Shown: positions 8,501-15,472 of the stretch, in pieces
Position numbering within the stretch: position 1 is the first letter of the stretch
How the letters are laid out: every line of letters begins with the position of its first letter
NCBI GenBank assembly: GCA_036337945.1
Contig: JAYZDF010000114.1
Span: 1-15,472 of the forward strand
Direction of reading: 5' to 3'
Origin: JAYZDF01 sp036337945
Lineage (GTDB): Bacteria; Myxococcota; Kuafuiibacteriia; Kuafuiibacteriales; Kuafuiibacteriaceae
Length of the DNA stretch: 15,472 nucleotides
The notes under the pieces: generated by a model
What the model saw: the letters and a program-made list of their open reading frames with translations, nothing else
Told to the model about the DNA's origin: nothing
The model's database searches: none
Translations under genes and position numbers: made by a program

Positions 8501-11500
8501 TCGCAGAGTCATCGGACAGGGCGCTTATCGGTGTGTATTCACAGCTGAGTCCGTTGAAGATCTAGAACAATCAATCTCTACAGCAAAAAAGGCTGCGTTT
8601 CTTCCTCGTACTCGAGACTTTATCGCGAGAAAAGGCATCTTTTTGGATGAGCATAACTCGTCAGGCACGCACCGTACCTGCTTTATGTTTAGTGGGCAGG
8701 GTTCACAGTATTTGGGAATGCATCGTCAACTTTATGAGCTCTTCCCTGCGGTGAAAGCGCTAGTAGAACGTATCGATGAGTGGATCTCCGATAAAGAACT
8801 CAAGCTTGGATATTCGAGGAATCTCAATCGTATATACGACGTGATTCATGACAAAGACGTGAAGCTTGACGAAGTTTTCGATGTGCAAGCATCCGTTTTA
8901 GCGGGAGACTTAATCGCCTATACAGCGTTGAGTGAGGTCGGAATCCTACCTGACGTCGTAACCGGCCATTCCTTCGGCGACTACGCTGCGCTGGTGTCTG
9001 TGGAGAGTTGGACGCTTGAGACAGCACTCGAGGCAACCTGGGCAAGAGCAGAAGCGATCAATCGTTTTGTTCCGAAAGGAGCAATGCTTTCTGTTAGCGC
9101 TACTCATGCGCAAGTCCAAAATGCCTTGAAAGAGAAAATTAAAATCATTGACTGTCTTGAGGCTGGCAATATCAATGCCCCCCAACAGGTCGTTCTTTCA
9201 GGAGATTTACAGAGCATTGAAAATGCTAAAGAGTACTTCGATTCAGTAGGCATTGAAACCAAGAAACTCCCTATACCAAGAGCATTTCACTGTTCGATGA
9301 TGAAGGCTGCTGAGCCTTTCCTAACAGCAGCGCTGGGATCGCTCGAGATCAACGCGCCAAACCGCCCCTTCCTTAGTAGTGTCACAGGAAAGTATGAAAC
9401 CGATTCTGAAAAAATACGGGAAGGCCTTTCACGCCAACTCACTCTATCTGTCGATTATGTCTCACAAATTCAGCAGTTATCTCGAGACGGAGTAAATACC
9501 TTCATAGAAGCCGGGCCAAGAGGAATACTGAGTGGACTTACAAGACAGACCCTAAAGGACACTGTGGATGTTGACTCTTGCTATGTCATGAGCACGGATG
9601 ATGGCGAACGTCCTGGTCGATGGGCGATCGGACGATTGTTGGCGATGAAAGAAAGTCAGAACAATAAAAAGCACGGGGACAATGACGAGGCCGTGGAGAC
9701 GCACGACACCGAGATATCTGGACTCGCATTGTTCGATGAGGACGAAGCACAAGATATCATTCAAGACCCTGCGTTTGAGGAGTTTTGGGAATCTACGAAA
9801 CCAAGCATCTCCCAACTAGTTCGCAACCTATGGGATACATACCAAACTCAAAGGCCGAGTCAAAACGTCTCATCTCCGAACAATCAAGACTCAGACAAAG
9901 CTGAGGAACAAACCATCCTTCCTGTGCCTCTTAAAGAGGAAGCGGTATCAAAAGAAGAGATCACGGACTTTCTAATCGAAGCCCTTTGCGATGAAACCGG
10001 TTATCCACCAGATATTATTGAACTCGACGCAGATCTTGAAGCAGATCTAGGCATCGACACTGTCAAACAGGCCCAAGTTCTTGGAAAAGTACGTGACCGT
10101 TTTCAAATCAAGGCCGATCAGTCACTGAGCCTTTCGGATTTCTCAACACTGAGAAACATTCTCGAGTTCGTCGTAAAACAAGTTGCGGACCGTGAACCAA
10201 TACAGACTCCGAAATTCGTTGTACCTATGGTGGACGTCACGAAAAGGCGCTCACAAACACCCAGTCGACAAACGACTAAAGAAGCGCAGAAAGAACCACA
10301 AATCAGCCACACGAGACCGAGCGAAACCTCAGAGCCCGATTCGGTATCTCAACTCCCCAGCTCGACTCCTCACGTTACTGAATTCGACCCAAGTCCTATC
10401 TCAATTATCAGTCAACTGGACGAGCCTTTGGATACAAGCTCTGCGATTCCCATTTTAAAATTGTCAGGTAATCCTTTTGAGATGGGTGTAGAGCATGGAG
10501 AAACTCTTCGTTCGGAAATTCAAGAAATGATCGAGCGCTATGAAAACTTTTTGGGTGAACGAGGATTGACGATGACCTCAGTTCCAGAAGCGGTTCGAGA
10601 GTTCCCCAAACTATTTGACCAACGAAGTCTCGAAGAAATTCGAGGTATCGCTACAGGCGCTGATTTACCCGTCGAGTATCTCGTGGCCTATAATCTCGAT
10701 AATGCATTGTTTCCCGCGTTTACAACCGGGTGTACCCAAGCCATGCGTACTTCTAACTCTAATGAAGGAAACCTTCTTCACATCACGAATGAGGACTCAC
10801 CTCTCAAGCTTCATTTGGACGGCTTCGCTCCTCGAGTAGTTCAGATCAGAACGCTGGTCGACCAATCCCATCACGCTCTGAAAACAGTTCATTTTTCACT
10901 GGCGGGGCAACTGAGTGGGCCTAACGCTGTCAACAGTAAAGGCATTACTGTGAGTAGTTGCACTCTACTTGATCGTCCGGTCACAACTGGACTCCCACGC
11001 GGAGTTCCGCATCCGCAAATCGTGAAGCGAATTGTAGAGGAATGTTCGTCTCTAAAGGAAGCTGTTAACCTGGTAAAATCGATTGACCGGACCGGGCGAT
11101 GGGGCTTGCTCATTTCAGATGCCGACCGGGATGAAGCAGCGTATTTAGAATATGACGACGATAAAATTTTGATGGAGGGGCGCGTTCCTGAAGCCTGGGT
11201 TAGTTCGAATCACGCGCTCTCAGGTTCAGCCGTAGGAGAATCAGCGCCCGAACATAGCACTCGGCGCGCTGAGCGAATGGCCAAACTCTTTGTCGCACAG
11301 GCGGAGGTCACCGTTGCAAATGCAAAGGTAATCTTGAGGGATAGATACGATTCAAAAAGAAAACGCACTGTTACTCATTCGACGATGAACACGGTTTGCC
11401 GAGTCGATAATGTAATGAGCCTCATTGTTGAGTCGCAAAAAAGACAGCTACATTTTACAACCTATTTAAACACTACCAATAGTGATGTAGAGACCGATCG

Positions 11501-14021
11501 CGAGTTTACGACTGTCGATTACAGTACGGATCCTATTCCTGAACCAATCGAAGAAGGAGGAGAGGCAGGTCAAGGACTCACTGAGCAAAATAGCGACGTC
11601 ATGCAGCGGCACGTCGTTCGCGTTATGCCGGACATCCGCATACAAAAAAACCCCGGAAGCTTCGCACCAAAAACAGTTCTATTGATCGGCGAAGGTTCCC
11701 GAGCTGAAGCTCTCCAGCAAGCATTAGAAGAACGAGGTGCGACGGTAGACTGTTTTACAAACTGCGCTGAGGGCTTGAAGCATATTGAAAGTGAAGGCCT
11801 CCTGGGAAAAGAATATGAAGCCGTAGGTATCATTGGTTTCGCGGCGGAAAATCGAAAATCAAGCTGCATCTCACCAGAGGACTGGCAAGTTCGCCGAGAA
11901 CAAAAACTCGTTGGGCCATTCAAACTCCTCCAGAGATACGTACCTGAAAATAAGAAACCATGTGTTTTTGCTATCACCGTTCTTGGCGGCGCGCTGGGAT
12001 TCGACAACTCGGTACAAGGCTCGCCTGAGAACGGAGGATTGGTGGGACTGCTAAAGGCGATTCGTCGAGAGTATGATGATGCACAAGTTCAAATTCTTGA
12101 TACGAGTCCTTCTGCGGCGCCTGCGCAAGTCGTAAAATCTCTTTTAGCCGAGCTAGACGCCGGCTCTCCTCGCTTAGAAGTAGGCCTGCTACGTAAATCT
12201 AAAATTCGACTAACGATGGCGCCATCAAGACTCCTACCTGGCTCTCGTAAAAATGATAAACTTCCGTCTAGTTGGCTCATTACCGGTGGCGCGCGCGGTG
12301 TAACATCAGCTATCTCAAAGCGTTTAGCTAAACTATACAGCCCGGACCTATTTCTTCTGGGCCGACATAAACTCCCCAAGACTGAAGAGCTTAATCGTAT
12401 GCTCAAGATGTCCGAAAGCGAGCTTCTGAATGAAAAGCAGGCGCTTCTTCAAACACTCAAGAAAGAGGAGGATTTTCAGCCTAAGCACTGGACCTACGCT
12501 TGTGAACTCCTTGATAAAAGTGTGGAAATAGGTCGGAACATCGAAGAACTTGAGACGCTCGGCTGTAAAGTCCACTATTTTGCGGTTGATGTGAGCGACT
12601 ATAGTGCTTTGAGCTCGGCTCTGAAGACTATCCGAAAATTAGGGGGCTTTGAAGGTGTGATTCACGGTGCCGGCTATGAATTAGCCAAACCGTTCGAGAA
12701 AAAAACTAAGGAAATTATAGAACGAACACTGGCGAAAGCTGACGGACTCGTAAATCTATTCAACCTAACAAAAGACGATTCCGTAGGTTACTTTGCCGCT
12801 TTCTCATCCGTAGTTGGTCGCTTTGGCGGACATGGGCAAACAGATTATGCGGTGGCCAACGAGGTGGTCGCTAGATTCATAGGAACGGCTCGAACAGCGA
12901 ATCCCGGTACTCAATATACGACTTTTAGTTGGCCAGCCTGGAGCGAAGTCGGGATGGCCGCCAGGTCCTCCTCGAAAGCTTTCCTGGAAAAAACAGGACA
13001 GAGCTTCATGAGTCCAGAGGAAGGTGCTGATCACTTTGTCCGAGAATTGTGGGCTGGATTTCCAGAAAAAGAAGTTGTTTTTTGCGATGAATTACCGGCT
13101 CTCGATCTGGACGGCATTCTTCCTTCAAAAGCAAATTTATCTCAATGGTATCGACTCGAATCCTTGACCCAACATAAACCACTCATTTCAAAAGTTATAG
13201 AATTTAGAAGCCCAAATTTTATCGTTGTAGAACGAGAGATTCATGCATCGGAAGCCTTTTTATCTGAACACCGAATGGGTGCCGTACCTATCTTGCCCGC
13301 CGTAGCTGGTCTTGAAATGATGCTTGAGACCCTTTCGTTGACGCCGGGGGACTGGACGCTGGCCGAAGTAAAAATAGAGCATCCGCTCAAAGTCAAAGAA
13401 GGAACCTCCGCATCGGTTCGAGTAATTCTTGAAGGAGAAAACCTACGAGTTGTCGCGAGTGCTCGGAAACCGGACGGTGTAATGCTGGAGCCCGAACGTG
13501 TTCATCTTCGAGCGAAACGCGTTGCCCGAAAGAATCTTACTCATCAAGAGATTCCTTTATTTATGGGGCAATCTAGTCCGTTTCCATACCCTTCTAAAAT
13601 CGACCGAACTCCCGGCTCAAAGCTTATGTTTCACGGCGACGCCTTCCGCTGCTTAGAAGGTGTTACGGAAAACGAATACGGTGGGGTAGCTCAGCTTTTT
13701 GTCCCGCCGGTAGAGGCGCTCGTAAGGGGCTCTCTAAGAGACCAATGGAGTATCAATTCAGCGCTCGTCGATGGATGCCTCCAAGCGGCTGGCCTTTTGG
13801 GTAGAATCAAATATTCACTTAGCGCATTACCAATCGGTTTCGGCAGAATCGACGTTCACCCTCGAAGCATTCATTCGATTGGAAAGCGAGCATGGTTAGA
13901 TGTTGTCATTAAAGAGACAACGGATTCTCAGCTAGTAAGTGACCTAAGCTTGATCGGTGAAGAAGGGCCGATGGTTCAAATCGAATCGTACCGGTCTCAA
14001 GTGATCAAAGGCGTTCGATGA
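5556..14021 (+). CDS. Type I PKS/fatty-acid-like megasynthase, KS-KS-AT-ACP-C45 acyltransferase-KR-DH
   Basis: A 2821-residue multidomain synthase. The domains in order are two ketosynthases (residues about 5-460 and 490-945), a malonyl-type acyltransferase (1041-1340), one carrier protein (1466-1546), a Ser/Pro-rich linker, a C45/AAT-type Ntn-hydrolase domain (1631-1980), a ketoreductase with its structural half (2038-2510) and a double-hotdog dehydratase (2540-2820). Catalytic residues are visible in every domain except that the ACP has Thr at the attachment position. The KS style (long insertion before the DAACASS motif), the ACP motif GIDTVKQ and the DH resemble PUFA/heterocyst-glycolipid-type synthases more than modular antibiotic PKSs. 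A single ACP implies iterative use. No enoyl reductase domain is present, but a FabL-like gene follows. The start is ATG 5556, just before the KS motif; a TTG at 5490 in the same frame has AGGAA upstream but would add 22 residues outside the family fold. The product is probably a fatty-acyl or lipid-like chain, possibly released as an amide; this is inferred. Confidence 0.93.
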   Translation: MKHSTPLAIVGVAGRFPGAPDRNVFWKNILRDHYAIKKMPSDRFHRERYFDPEIGAYGKSYCELGGLIDEVPFDTKYFRIPPKVLASTDIAQLWALQVALETIIDAGRTPEDLKGHHCGVFIGHARGSMLTSDMAFSTAVEGIIEQAKRLENCPSSIHRHEATVVDQIHGHYPKRTEDGGTGTIASALAGRITSTFEWTGPHMVIDAACASSFAALDMAARAIRSGRLPMALVGGASYSQELSVILFAQSRALSPNGTYPFDRRADGFISSDGVGFLLIMPLEKAIAEGYSVKAVIQGIGGSCDGKGKALWAPRKEGQVLAMQRAYQEANIDPASIGLIEAHATSTALGDATEIDSIQEVFGPHGFGPATLPIGSVKGNIGHCREAAGIAGLIKAISALEQKVIPPTGNFRDPNPEIPWDERCATVSTTPKEWEESTHPRRAGCNAFGIGGLNYHVIVEEATPQKSNFFSSTRSGVSKGTDSTPSSEENDDIAIVGMGLRVPSASDLESFWNLLATKKQVFQDVPKERWSSEVYFKEGDRETYRTYAKKGGFVTDFEANWRQYRVPPKLIERNDPLQFMLLESALDALTDANLDLTAEQRKNTGVFIGTVFGSDYALELSLSIRALELAEQFAECEGRPNDQKLILEIAEALRTKLPSINEDSSGSLSSSTLASRISKTLDLMGPTFSIDAACASSLASLDIACDYLRSGQLDHVLYGGGDRAMRIQRYEAYCQFHAITKQSFPRPFDENADGFLPGEGAGICVLKRHKDALKDGDKIYAIIRGIGSSSDGERKSLHKPSAVGLGRAMTRALDERDIEASKIQFVECHGGGTPSGDRTEITALNDVYASNAKETDLFVTTLKSNLGHTQGAAGALSIIKSALCLHHHEVPPVAGLKTAANFGEDKKSIRALQDMAQISNAPYPAYGAVSAMGLGGINYHVVLESGKVLENTKDEDLLYLVQDSTKNGLKQQISSLTAKELYSRRVIGQGAYRCVFTAESVEDLEQSISTAKKAAFLPRTRDFIARKGIFLDEHNSSGTHRTCFMFSGQGSQYLGMHRQLYELFPAVKALVERIDEWISDKELKLGYSRNLNRIYDVIHDKDVKLDEVFDVQASVLAGDLIAYTALSEVGILPDVVTGHSFGDYAALVSVESWTLETALEATWARAEAINRFVPKGAMLSVSATHAQVQNALKEKIKIIDCLEAGNINAPQQVVLSGDLQSIENAKEYFDSVGIETKKLPIPRAFHCSMMKAAEPFLTAALGSLEINAPNRPFLSSVTGKYETDSEKIREGLSRQLTLSVDYVSQIQQLSRDGVNTFIEAGPRGILSGLTRQTLKDTVDVDSCYVMSTDDGERPGRWAIGRLLAMKESQNNKKHGDNDEAVETHDTEISGLALFDEDEAQDIIQDPAFEEFWESTKPSISQLVRNLWDTYQTQRPSQNVSSPNNQDSDKAEEQTILPVPLKEEAVSKEEITDFLIEALCDETGYPPDIIELDADLEADLGIDTVKQAQVLGKVRDRFQIKADQSLSLSDFSTLRNILEFVVKQVADREPIQTPKFVVPMVDVTKRRSQTPSRQTTKEAQKEPQISHTRPSETSEPDSVSQLPSSTPHVTEFDPSPISIISQLDEPLDTSSAIPILKLSGNPFEMGVEHGETLRSEIQEMIERYENFLGERGLTMTSVPEAVREFPKLFDQRSLEEIRGIATGADLPVEYLVAYNLDNALFPAFTTGCTQAMRTSNSNEGNLLHITNEDSPLKLHLDGFAPRVVQIRTLVDQSHHALKTVHFSLAGQLSGPNAVNSKGITVSSCTLLDRPVTTGLPRGVPHPQIVKRIVEECSSLKEAVNLVKSIDRTGRWGLLISDADRDEAAYLEYDDDKILMEGRVPEAWVSSNHALSGSAVGESAPEHSTRRAERMAKLFVAQAEVTVANAKVILRDRYDSKRKRTVTHSTMNTVCRVDNVMSLIVESQKRQLHFTTYLNTTNSDVETDREFTTVDYSTDPIPEPIEEGGEAGQGLTEQNSDVMQRHVVRVMPDIRIQKNPGSFAPKTVLLIGEGSRAEALQQALEERGATVDCFTNCAEGLKHIESEGLLGKEYEAVGIIGFAAENRKSSCISPEDWQVRREQKLVGPFKLLQRYVPENKKPCVFAITVLGGALGFDNSVQGSPENGGLVGLLKAIRREYDDAQVQILDTSPSAAPAQVVKSLLAELDAGSPRLEVGLLRKSKIRLTMAPSRLLPGSRKNDKLPSSWLITGGARGVTSAISKRLAKLYSPDLFLLGRHKLPKTEELNRMLKMSESELLNEKQALLQTLKKEEDFQPKHWTYACELLDKSVEIGRNIEELETLGCKVHYFAVDVSDYSALSSALKTIRKLGGFEGVIHGAGYELAKPFEKKTKEIIERTLAKADGLVNLFNLTKDDSVGYFAAFSSVVGRFGGHGQTDYAVANEVVARFIGTARTANPGTQYTTFSWPAWSEVGMAARSSSKAFLEKTGQSFMSPEEGADHFVRELWAGFPEKEVVFCDELPALDLDGILPSKANLSQWYRLESLTQHKPLISKVIEFRSPNFIVVEREIHASEAFLSEHRMGAVPILPAVAGLEMMLETLSLTPGDWTLAEVKIEHPLKVKEGTSASVRVILEGENLRVVASARKPDGVMLEPERVHLRAKRVARKNLTHQEIPLFMGQSSPFPYPSKIDRTPGSKLMFHGDAFRCLEGVTENEYGGVAQLFVPPVEALVRGSLRDQWSINSALVDGCLQAAGLLGRIKYSLSALPIGFGRIDVHPRSIHSIGKRAWLDVVIKETTDSQLVSDLSLIGEEGPMVQIESYRSQVIKGVR
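5568..6936 (+). other. Domain: ketosynthase 1 (KS1)
   Basis: Starts with LAIVGVAGRFPGA and ends with GGLNYHVIVEE. The Cys-His-His triad is complete: Cys209 in DAACASS (codon 6180), His342 (6579) and His382 in GNIGH (6699). The first His motif is altered to HATST in place of the usual HGTGT, and the last continues GHCREAAG. The domain should therefore be able to bind an acyl chain, but the altered glycines hint at an unusual chain or a priming/decarboxylating role. Confidence 0.92.
7023..8385 (+). other. Domain: ketosynthase 2 (KS2)
   Basis: Starts with IAIVGMGLRVPSA. The triad is complete: Cys693 in DAACASS (7632), His828 in ECHGGGTPSGD (8037) and His867 in SNLGHTQGAAG (8154). Because Cys is retained, this is not a chain-length-factor-like dead copy as found in PUFA synthase KS-CLF pairs. 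A long insertion (about residues 620-665) before the active-site motif is of the PUFA/hgl-type KS kind. KS1 and KS2 differ widely in sequence, so this is not a recent duplication. Confidence 0.92.
8679..9570 (+). other. Domain: acyltransferase (AT), probably malonyl-specific
   Basis: FMFSGQGSQYLGM opening, nucleophile Ser1139 in GHSFGDYAAL (8970), Arg1164 (9045; contacts the malonyl carboxylate in this family) and His1245 in AFHC (9288). The AFH form of the His motif is typical of malonyl-CoA use. It loads extender units on the ACP. Confidence 0.92.
9951..10193 (+). other. Domain: acyl carrier protein (ACP) with Thr at the attachment site
   Basis: Four-helix carrier pattern with the core motif ADLGIDTVKQAQ. 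The residue that normally carries 4'-phosphopantetheine (Ser in GIDS) is Thr1502 (codon ACT at 10059). The rest of the domain looks intact, and a phosphopantetheinyl transferase gene lies in the same operon. It is the only carrier domain in the protein, whereas PUFA synthases usually have several in tandem. Confidence 0.85.
10446..11490 (+). other. Domain: C45 / acyl-CoA:6-aminopenicillanate acyltransferase-like Ntn hydrolase
   Basis: About 350 residues inserted between ACP and KR. The opening GNPFEMGVEHG and the helix EEIRGIATGADLPVEYLV match the start of the isopenicillin N acyltransferase family (GTPFEIGYEHG and EEIRGIAKGAE in the Penicillium enzyme, from memory). They are followed by TGCTQAM with Cys1726 (codon 10731) at the self-cleavage and nucleophile position, and a later SSNH motif matching the family's TNH. 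Members hydrolyse amides or move acyl groups from thioesters to amines. The domain could release the finished chain from the ACP. Confidence 0.85.
11667..13090 (+). other. Domain: ketoreductase (KR) with structural half-domain
   Basis: The first part (to about 12240) is the degenerate Rossmann structural half (TVLGGALGFDN, then NGGLVGLLKAIRREYDD), as in PUFA-type synthases. The catalytic half starts with the NADPH loop TGGARGVT (12282-12305) and has Ser2418 (12807) and Tyr2431 (12846) within FSSVVGRFGGHGQTDYAVAN. It reduces the beta-keto group after condensation. Confidence 0.93.
13180..14015 (+). other. Domain: double-hotdog dehydratase (DH)
   Basis: The first hotdog carries His2572 in LSEHRMGAVPILPAVAGLE (13269). 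The second carries Asp2739 in LVDGCLQAAGLL (13770), the usual His/Asp pair of PKS dehydratases. The His motif is one residue shorter than the common HxxxGxxxxP. It removes water to give the enoyl chain that the FabL-like enzyme could then reduce. Confidence 0.85.
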
Positions 14022-14635
14022 CAAAGCTGAAACTTATTGATCTCAGAAGCTTTGATGCTGATTTATCGAAGTATTCTTCTTACTTGTGCTCTTCTGAGAA
14101 GTCGTACCTGGAATCTATTCGACTGCCTAAACGGGCAAGACAATGGCTTGGAGGCCGAATCGCCGCGAAATATTTACTTCAAAAAGAAACCGGGCTGAGT
14201 TTAGAGCAGATCGTTATTAAGAAAGATGAATCAAGGAAAACCAAAGGCCGCCCTTATTATAAAGAGTGGTACTTATCGATTTCTCATGCAGGTGACGTGG
14301 CCGGCGTAGCCCTGAGTAGAGAGCCAGTTGGGTTCGATATTGAAGAAATAGAATATCGACCGTATATGGAGAAAATCGCGTTTTCTGAGTCTCTTAGAAA
14401 CAGCTGGGATCAGCTAGATACCAGGCAAAGAGCCGAAAGGTCGACGATGAAATGGACCGAAATCGAAGCTATTACAAAGTTTTTTGGGACCGGACTACGA
14501 ATCCCGTTTAGCCAAATAGTACGGCCAAAGGATACAGTCATCCGACAAGCCACGTTTACCCATTATCAAAAACGCCTGGGCTGGACTATGATAACTAAGT
14601 CCTTTGATTCTATGCAGGCTGGAGATATTTTCTAA
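14018..14635 (+). CDS. Sfp-type 4'-phosphopantetheinyl transferase
   Basis: A 205-residue enzyme that transfers phosphopantetheine from CoA to carrier proteins. It shows the Sfp signatures: KGRPYY (about residues 76-81), LSISHAGDVAGVAL, then VGFDIEEIE with the magnesium-binding acidic residues, and KWTEIEAITKFFG (the WxxxEAxxK motif). It is slightly shorter than Sfp (about 224). The start overlaps the synthase stop (ATGA), with AAAGG upstream, so it is translationally coupled and most likely serves the ACP of the synthase. The family is firm; the dedicated partnership is inferred from position. Confidence 0.93.
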   Translation: MTKLKLIDLRSFDADLSKYSSYLCSSEKSYLESIRLPKRARQWLGGRIAAKYLLQKETGLSLEQIVIKKDESRKTKGRPYYKEWYLSISHAGDVAGVALSREPVGFDIEEIEYRPYMEKIAFSESLRNSWDQLDTRQRAERSTMKWTEIEAITKFFGTGLRIPFSQIVRPKDTVIRQATFTHYQKRLGWTMITKSFDSMQAGDIF

Positions 14636-15408
14636 TGATTGACCTTACTAACCGAGTTGCATTGGTCACGGGTGGCTCACGCGGAATTGGCCGTTCGATT
14701 GCACTTAAACTTGCTGAAGCGGGGGCCGATGTTCTGATCACCTATCTGAACGCGCCTGCCGATGCCCAAGAAGTCGCAGGGGAGATTATGGCCCTGGGAC
14801 GAAAGACACTAGTTTTGAAGGCCGACCTCAGCGAGGAGGAAGACATCAAGCATCTCGTCGACACAGTGAACGAGCACTTCGGCGAACTGGATATTCTTGT
14901 TTCGAACGCAGCGGGCGGAGGGTTTCGTCCCGCCATGAATGTTTCCACCAATAATTTTGAGTATGCAATGAATCTCAATGCTAGAGCATTTATGCTTCTT
15001 ATGCAGGAAGCAGCGCCTCTACTTAAGCGATCGCCTGACCGACCAGGACGAGCAAAAGCCATTAGCATTTCAAGCTTTGGCGCCGTCCGAGCACTGCCTA
15101 TGTACGGTGCAATTGGCGCAACGAAAGCTGCGTTAGAAGCGCTCACACGACACTTTGCGCTGGAACTCGGGAACGACGGAATCAATGTCAACTGTATACG
15201 CGCGGGCGTTGTCGATACGGGTGCAATTAGGTCCTTACCTAACGCAGAGGAATTACTTCAGGTCAGAGCCCAACGCTCCCTCGCAGACAACAGAAACGTC
15301 ACGCCTGATGATGTCGCTAAGGTCGCCCTATTCTTAGCGAGTGAGCTTTCAGATATGGTTCAAGGAGAGACCGTCGTTGTCGATGGCGGAACCTCACTTC
15401 ACCCCTAA
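14635..15408 (+). CDS. fabL: SDR-family enoyl-[acyl carrier protein] reductase, FabL-like
   Basis: A 257-residue short-chain dehydrogenase with the nucleotide loop TGGSRGIG (residues 13-20), an NAAGGGFRPAM motif, ISSFGAVRALPMYGAIGATKAAL with catalytic Tyr and Lys, and a GETVVVDGGTSL end. Several segments follow Bacillus FabL (enoyl reductase III) from memory more closely than FabG. These are NAA followed by xxRPxM, the Met-Asn-(Ile/Leu)-Asn-Ala pattern, SKAALEALTR-like helix and PN-EELL. It would reduce the enoyl chain left by the synthase KR and DH, supplying the missing ER step in trans. The start shares one base with the previous stop (TAATG); GGAG lies upstream. An alternative is a second ketoreductase; the SDR family itself is certain. 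Confidence 0.82.
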   Translation: MIDLTNRVALVTGGSRGIGRSIALKLAEAGADVLITYLNAPADAQEVAGEIMALGRKTLVLKADLSEEEDIKHLVDTVNEHFGELDILVSNAAGGGFRPAMNVSTNNFEYAMNLNARAFMLLMQEAAPLLKRSPDRPGRAKAISISSFGAVRALPMYGAIGATKAALEALTRHFALELGNDGINVNCIRAGVVDTGAIRSLPNAEELLQVRAQRSLADNRNVTPDDVAKVALFLASELSDMVQGETVVVDGGTSLHP

Positions 15409-15414
15409 AAAAGT

Positions 15415-15472
15415 CTAATCAGCTTTTGGTCCGATCATCATTTCAGGTTTAACCAATTCGTCGAACTTATCG
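15415..15472 (-). CDS. C-terminal end of an unidentified leftward gene
   Basis: The only minus-strand frame open to the window edge ends at TAG (15417-15415). Its last 18 residues read DKFDELVKPEMMIGPKAD, a plausible protein tail. It is convergent with the reductase gene with only 6 bp between stops. Too short to assign a family; it could also be chance. Confidence 0.4.
   Translation of the reverse strand, partial: DKFDELVKPEMMIGPKAD

Noticed and set aside
5556..14021. Identification as a PfaA PUFA synthase
   Set aside because: PfaA has one KS and several tandem ACPs with no C45 domain, and no pfaB, pfaC or pfaD genes are seen nearby. Only the style of KS, ACP and KR is similar.
15406..15432. 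AAAAG/CTTTT complementarity after the reductase gene as a terminator
   Set aside because: The stem is only 5 bp, AT-rich, and overlaps the tail of the convergent open frame.
1..15472. CRISPR arrays, tRNA/rRNA genes, insertion sequences, long repeats
   Set aside because: No regularly spaced repeats, tRNA cloverleaf-like stretch, transposase frame or terminal inverted repeats were seen on reading.

Overview
The window is 15.5 kb of Gram-negative bacterial DNA of moderate GC. It carries an outer-membrane barrel gene with two multiheme cytochrome genes, a DksA-like gene, and a biosynthetic operon with one giant synthase. The mix (multiheme c-type cytochromes with a porin, tandem cyclic-nucleotide-binding domains, a FabL-type reductase, a PUFA/hgl-like ketosynthase line) suggests a delta-proteobacterial-type lineage such as Bdellovibrionota, Myxococcota or relatives. 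That placement is inference; no marker gene fixes the taxon.

Left part (1-4972). A gene for a tandem cyclic-nucleotide-binding protein runs leftward off the edge. Across a 116-bp gap, a three-gene operon reads right: an outer-membrane beta-barrel protein, a nine-heme periplasmic cytochrome c, and a fourteen-heme cytochrome c with an N-terminal LysM-like wall-binding region. The three genes overlap by ATGA at both junctions. The arrangement looks like a porin-cytochrome conduit moving electrons between periplasm and outside, here with a possible peptidoglycan anchor.

Middle (4986-5556). A leftward gene encodes a DksA/TraR-family RNA polymerase-binding protein that has lost three of the four zinc-finger cysteines. 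It is convergent with the cytochrome operon. The 162 bp between it and the synthase gene is a divergent promoter region.

Right part (5556-15408). A tightly coupled three-gene operon encodes (i) a 2821-residue megasynthase with the order KS-KS-AT-ACP-[C45/AAT-type Ntn acyltransferase]-KR-DH, (ii) an Sfp-type phosphopantetheinyl transferase, and (iii) a FabL-like enoyl-ACP reductase. Together they could load an acyl carrier, extend it with malonyl units, and fully reduce each beta-carbon (KR, DH, trans-acting ER). The chain could then be released by transfer to an amine or to water through the embedded Ntn-hydrolase domain. That domain is the most unusual part: its family matures by self-cleavage in front of a Cys, which here would cut the megasynthase into two chains. 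The carrier-protein attachment position is Thr instead of Ser. A short leftward open frame at the right edge is the tail of another gene.
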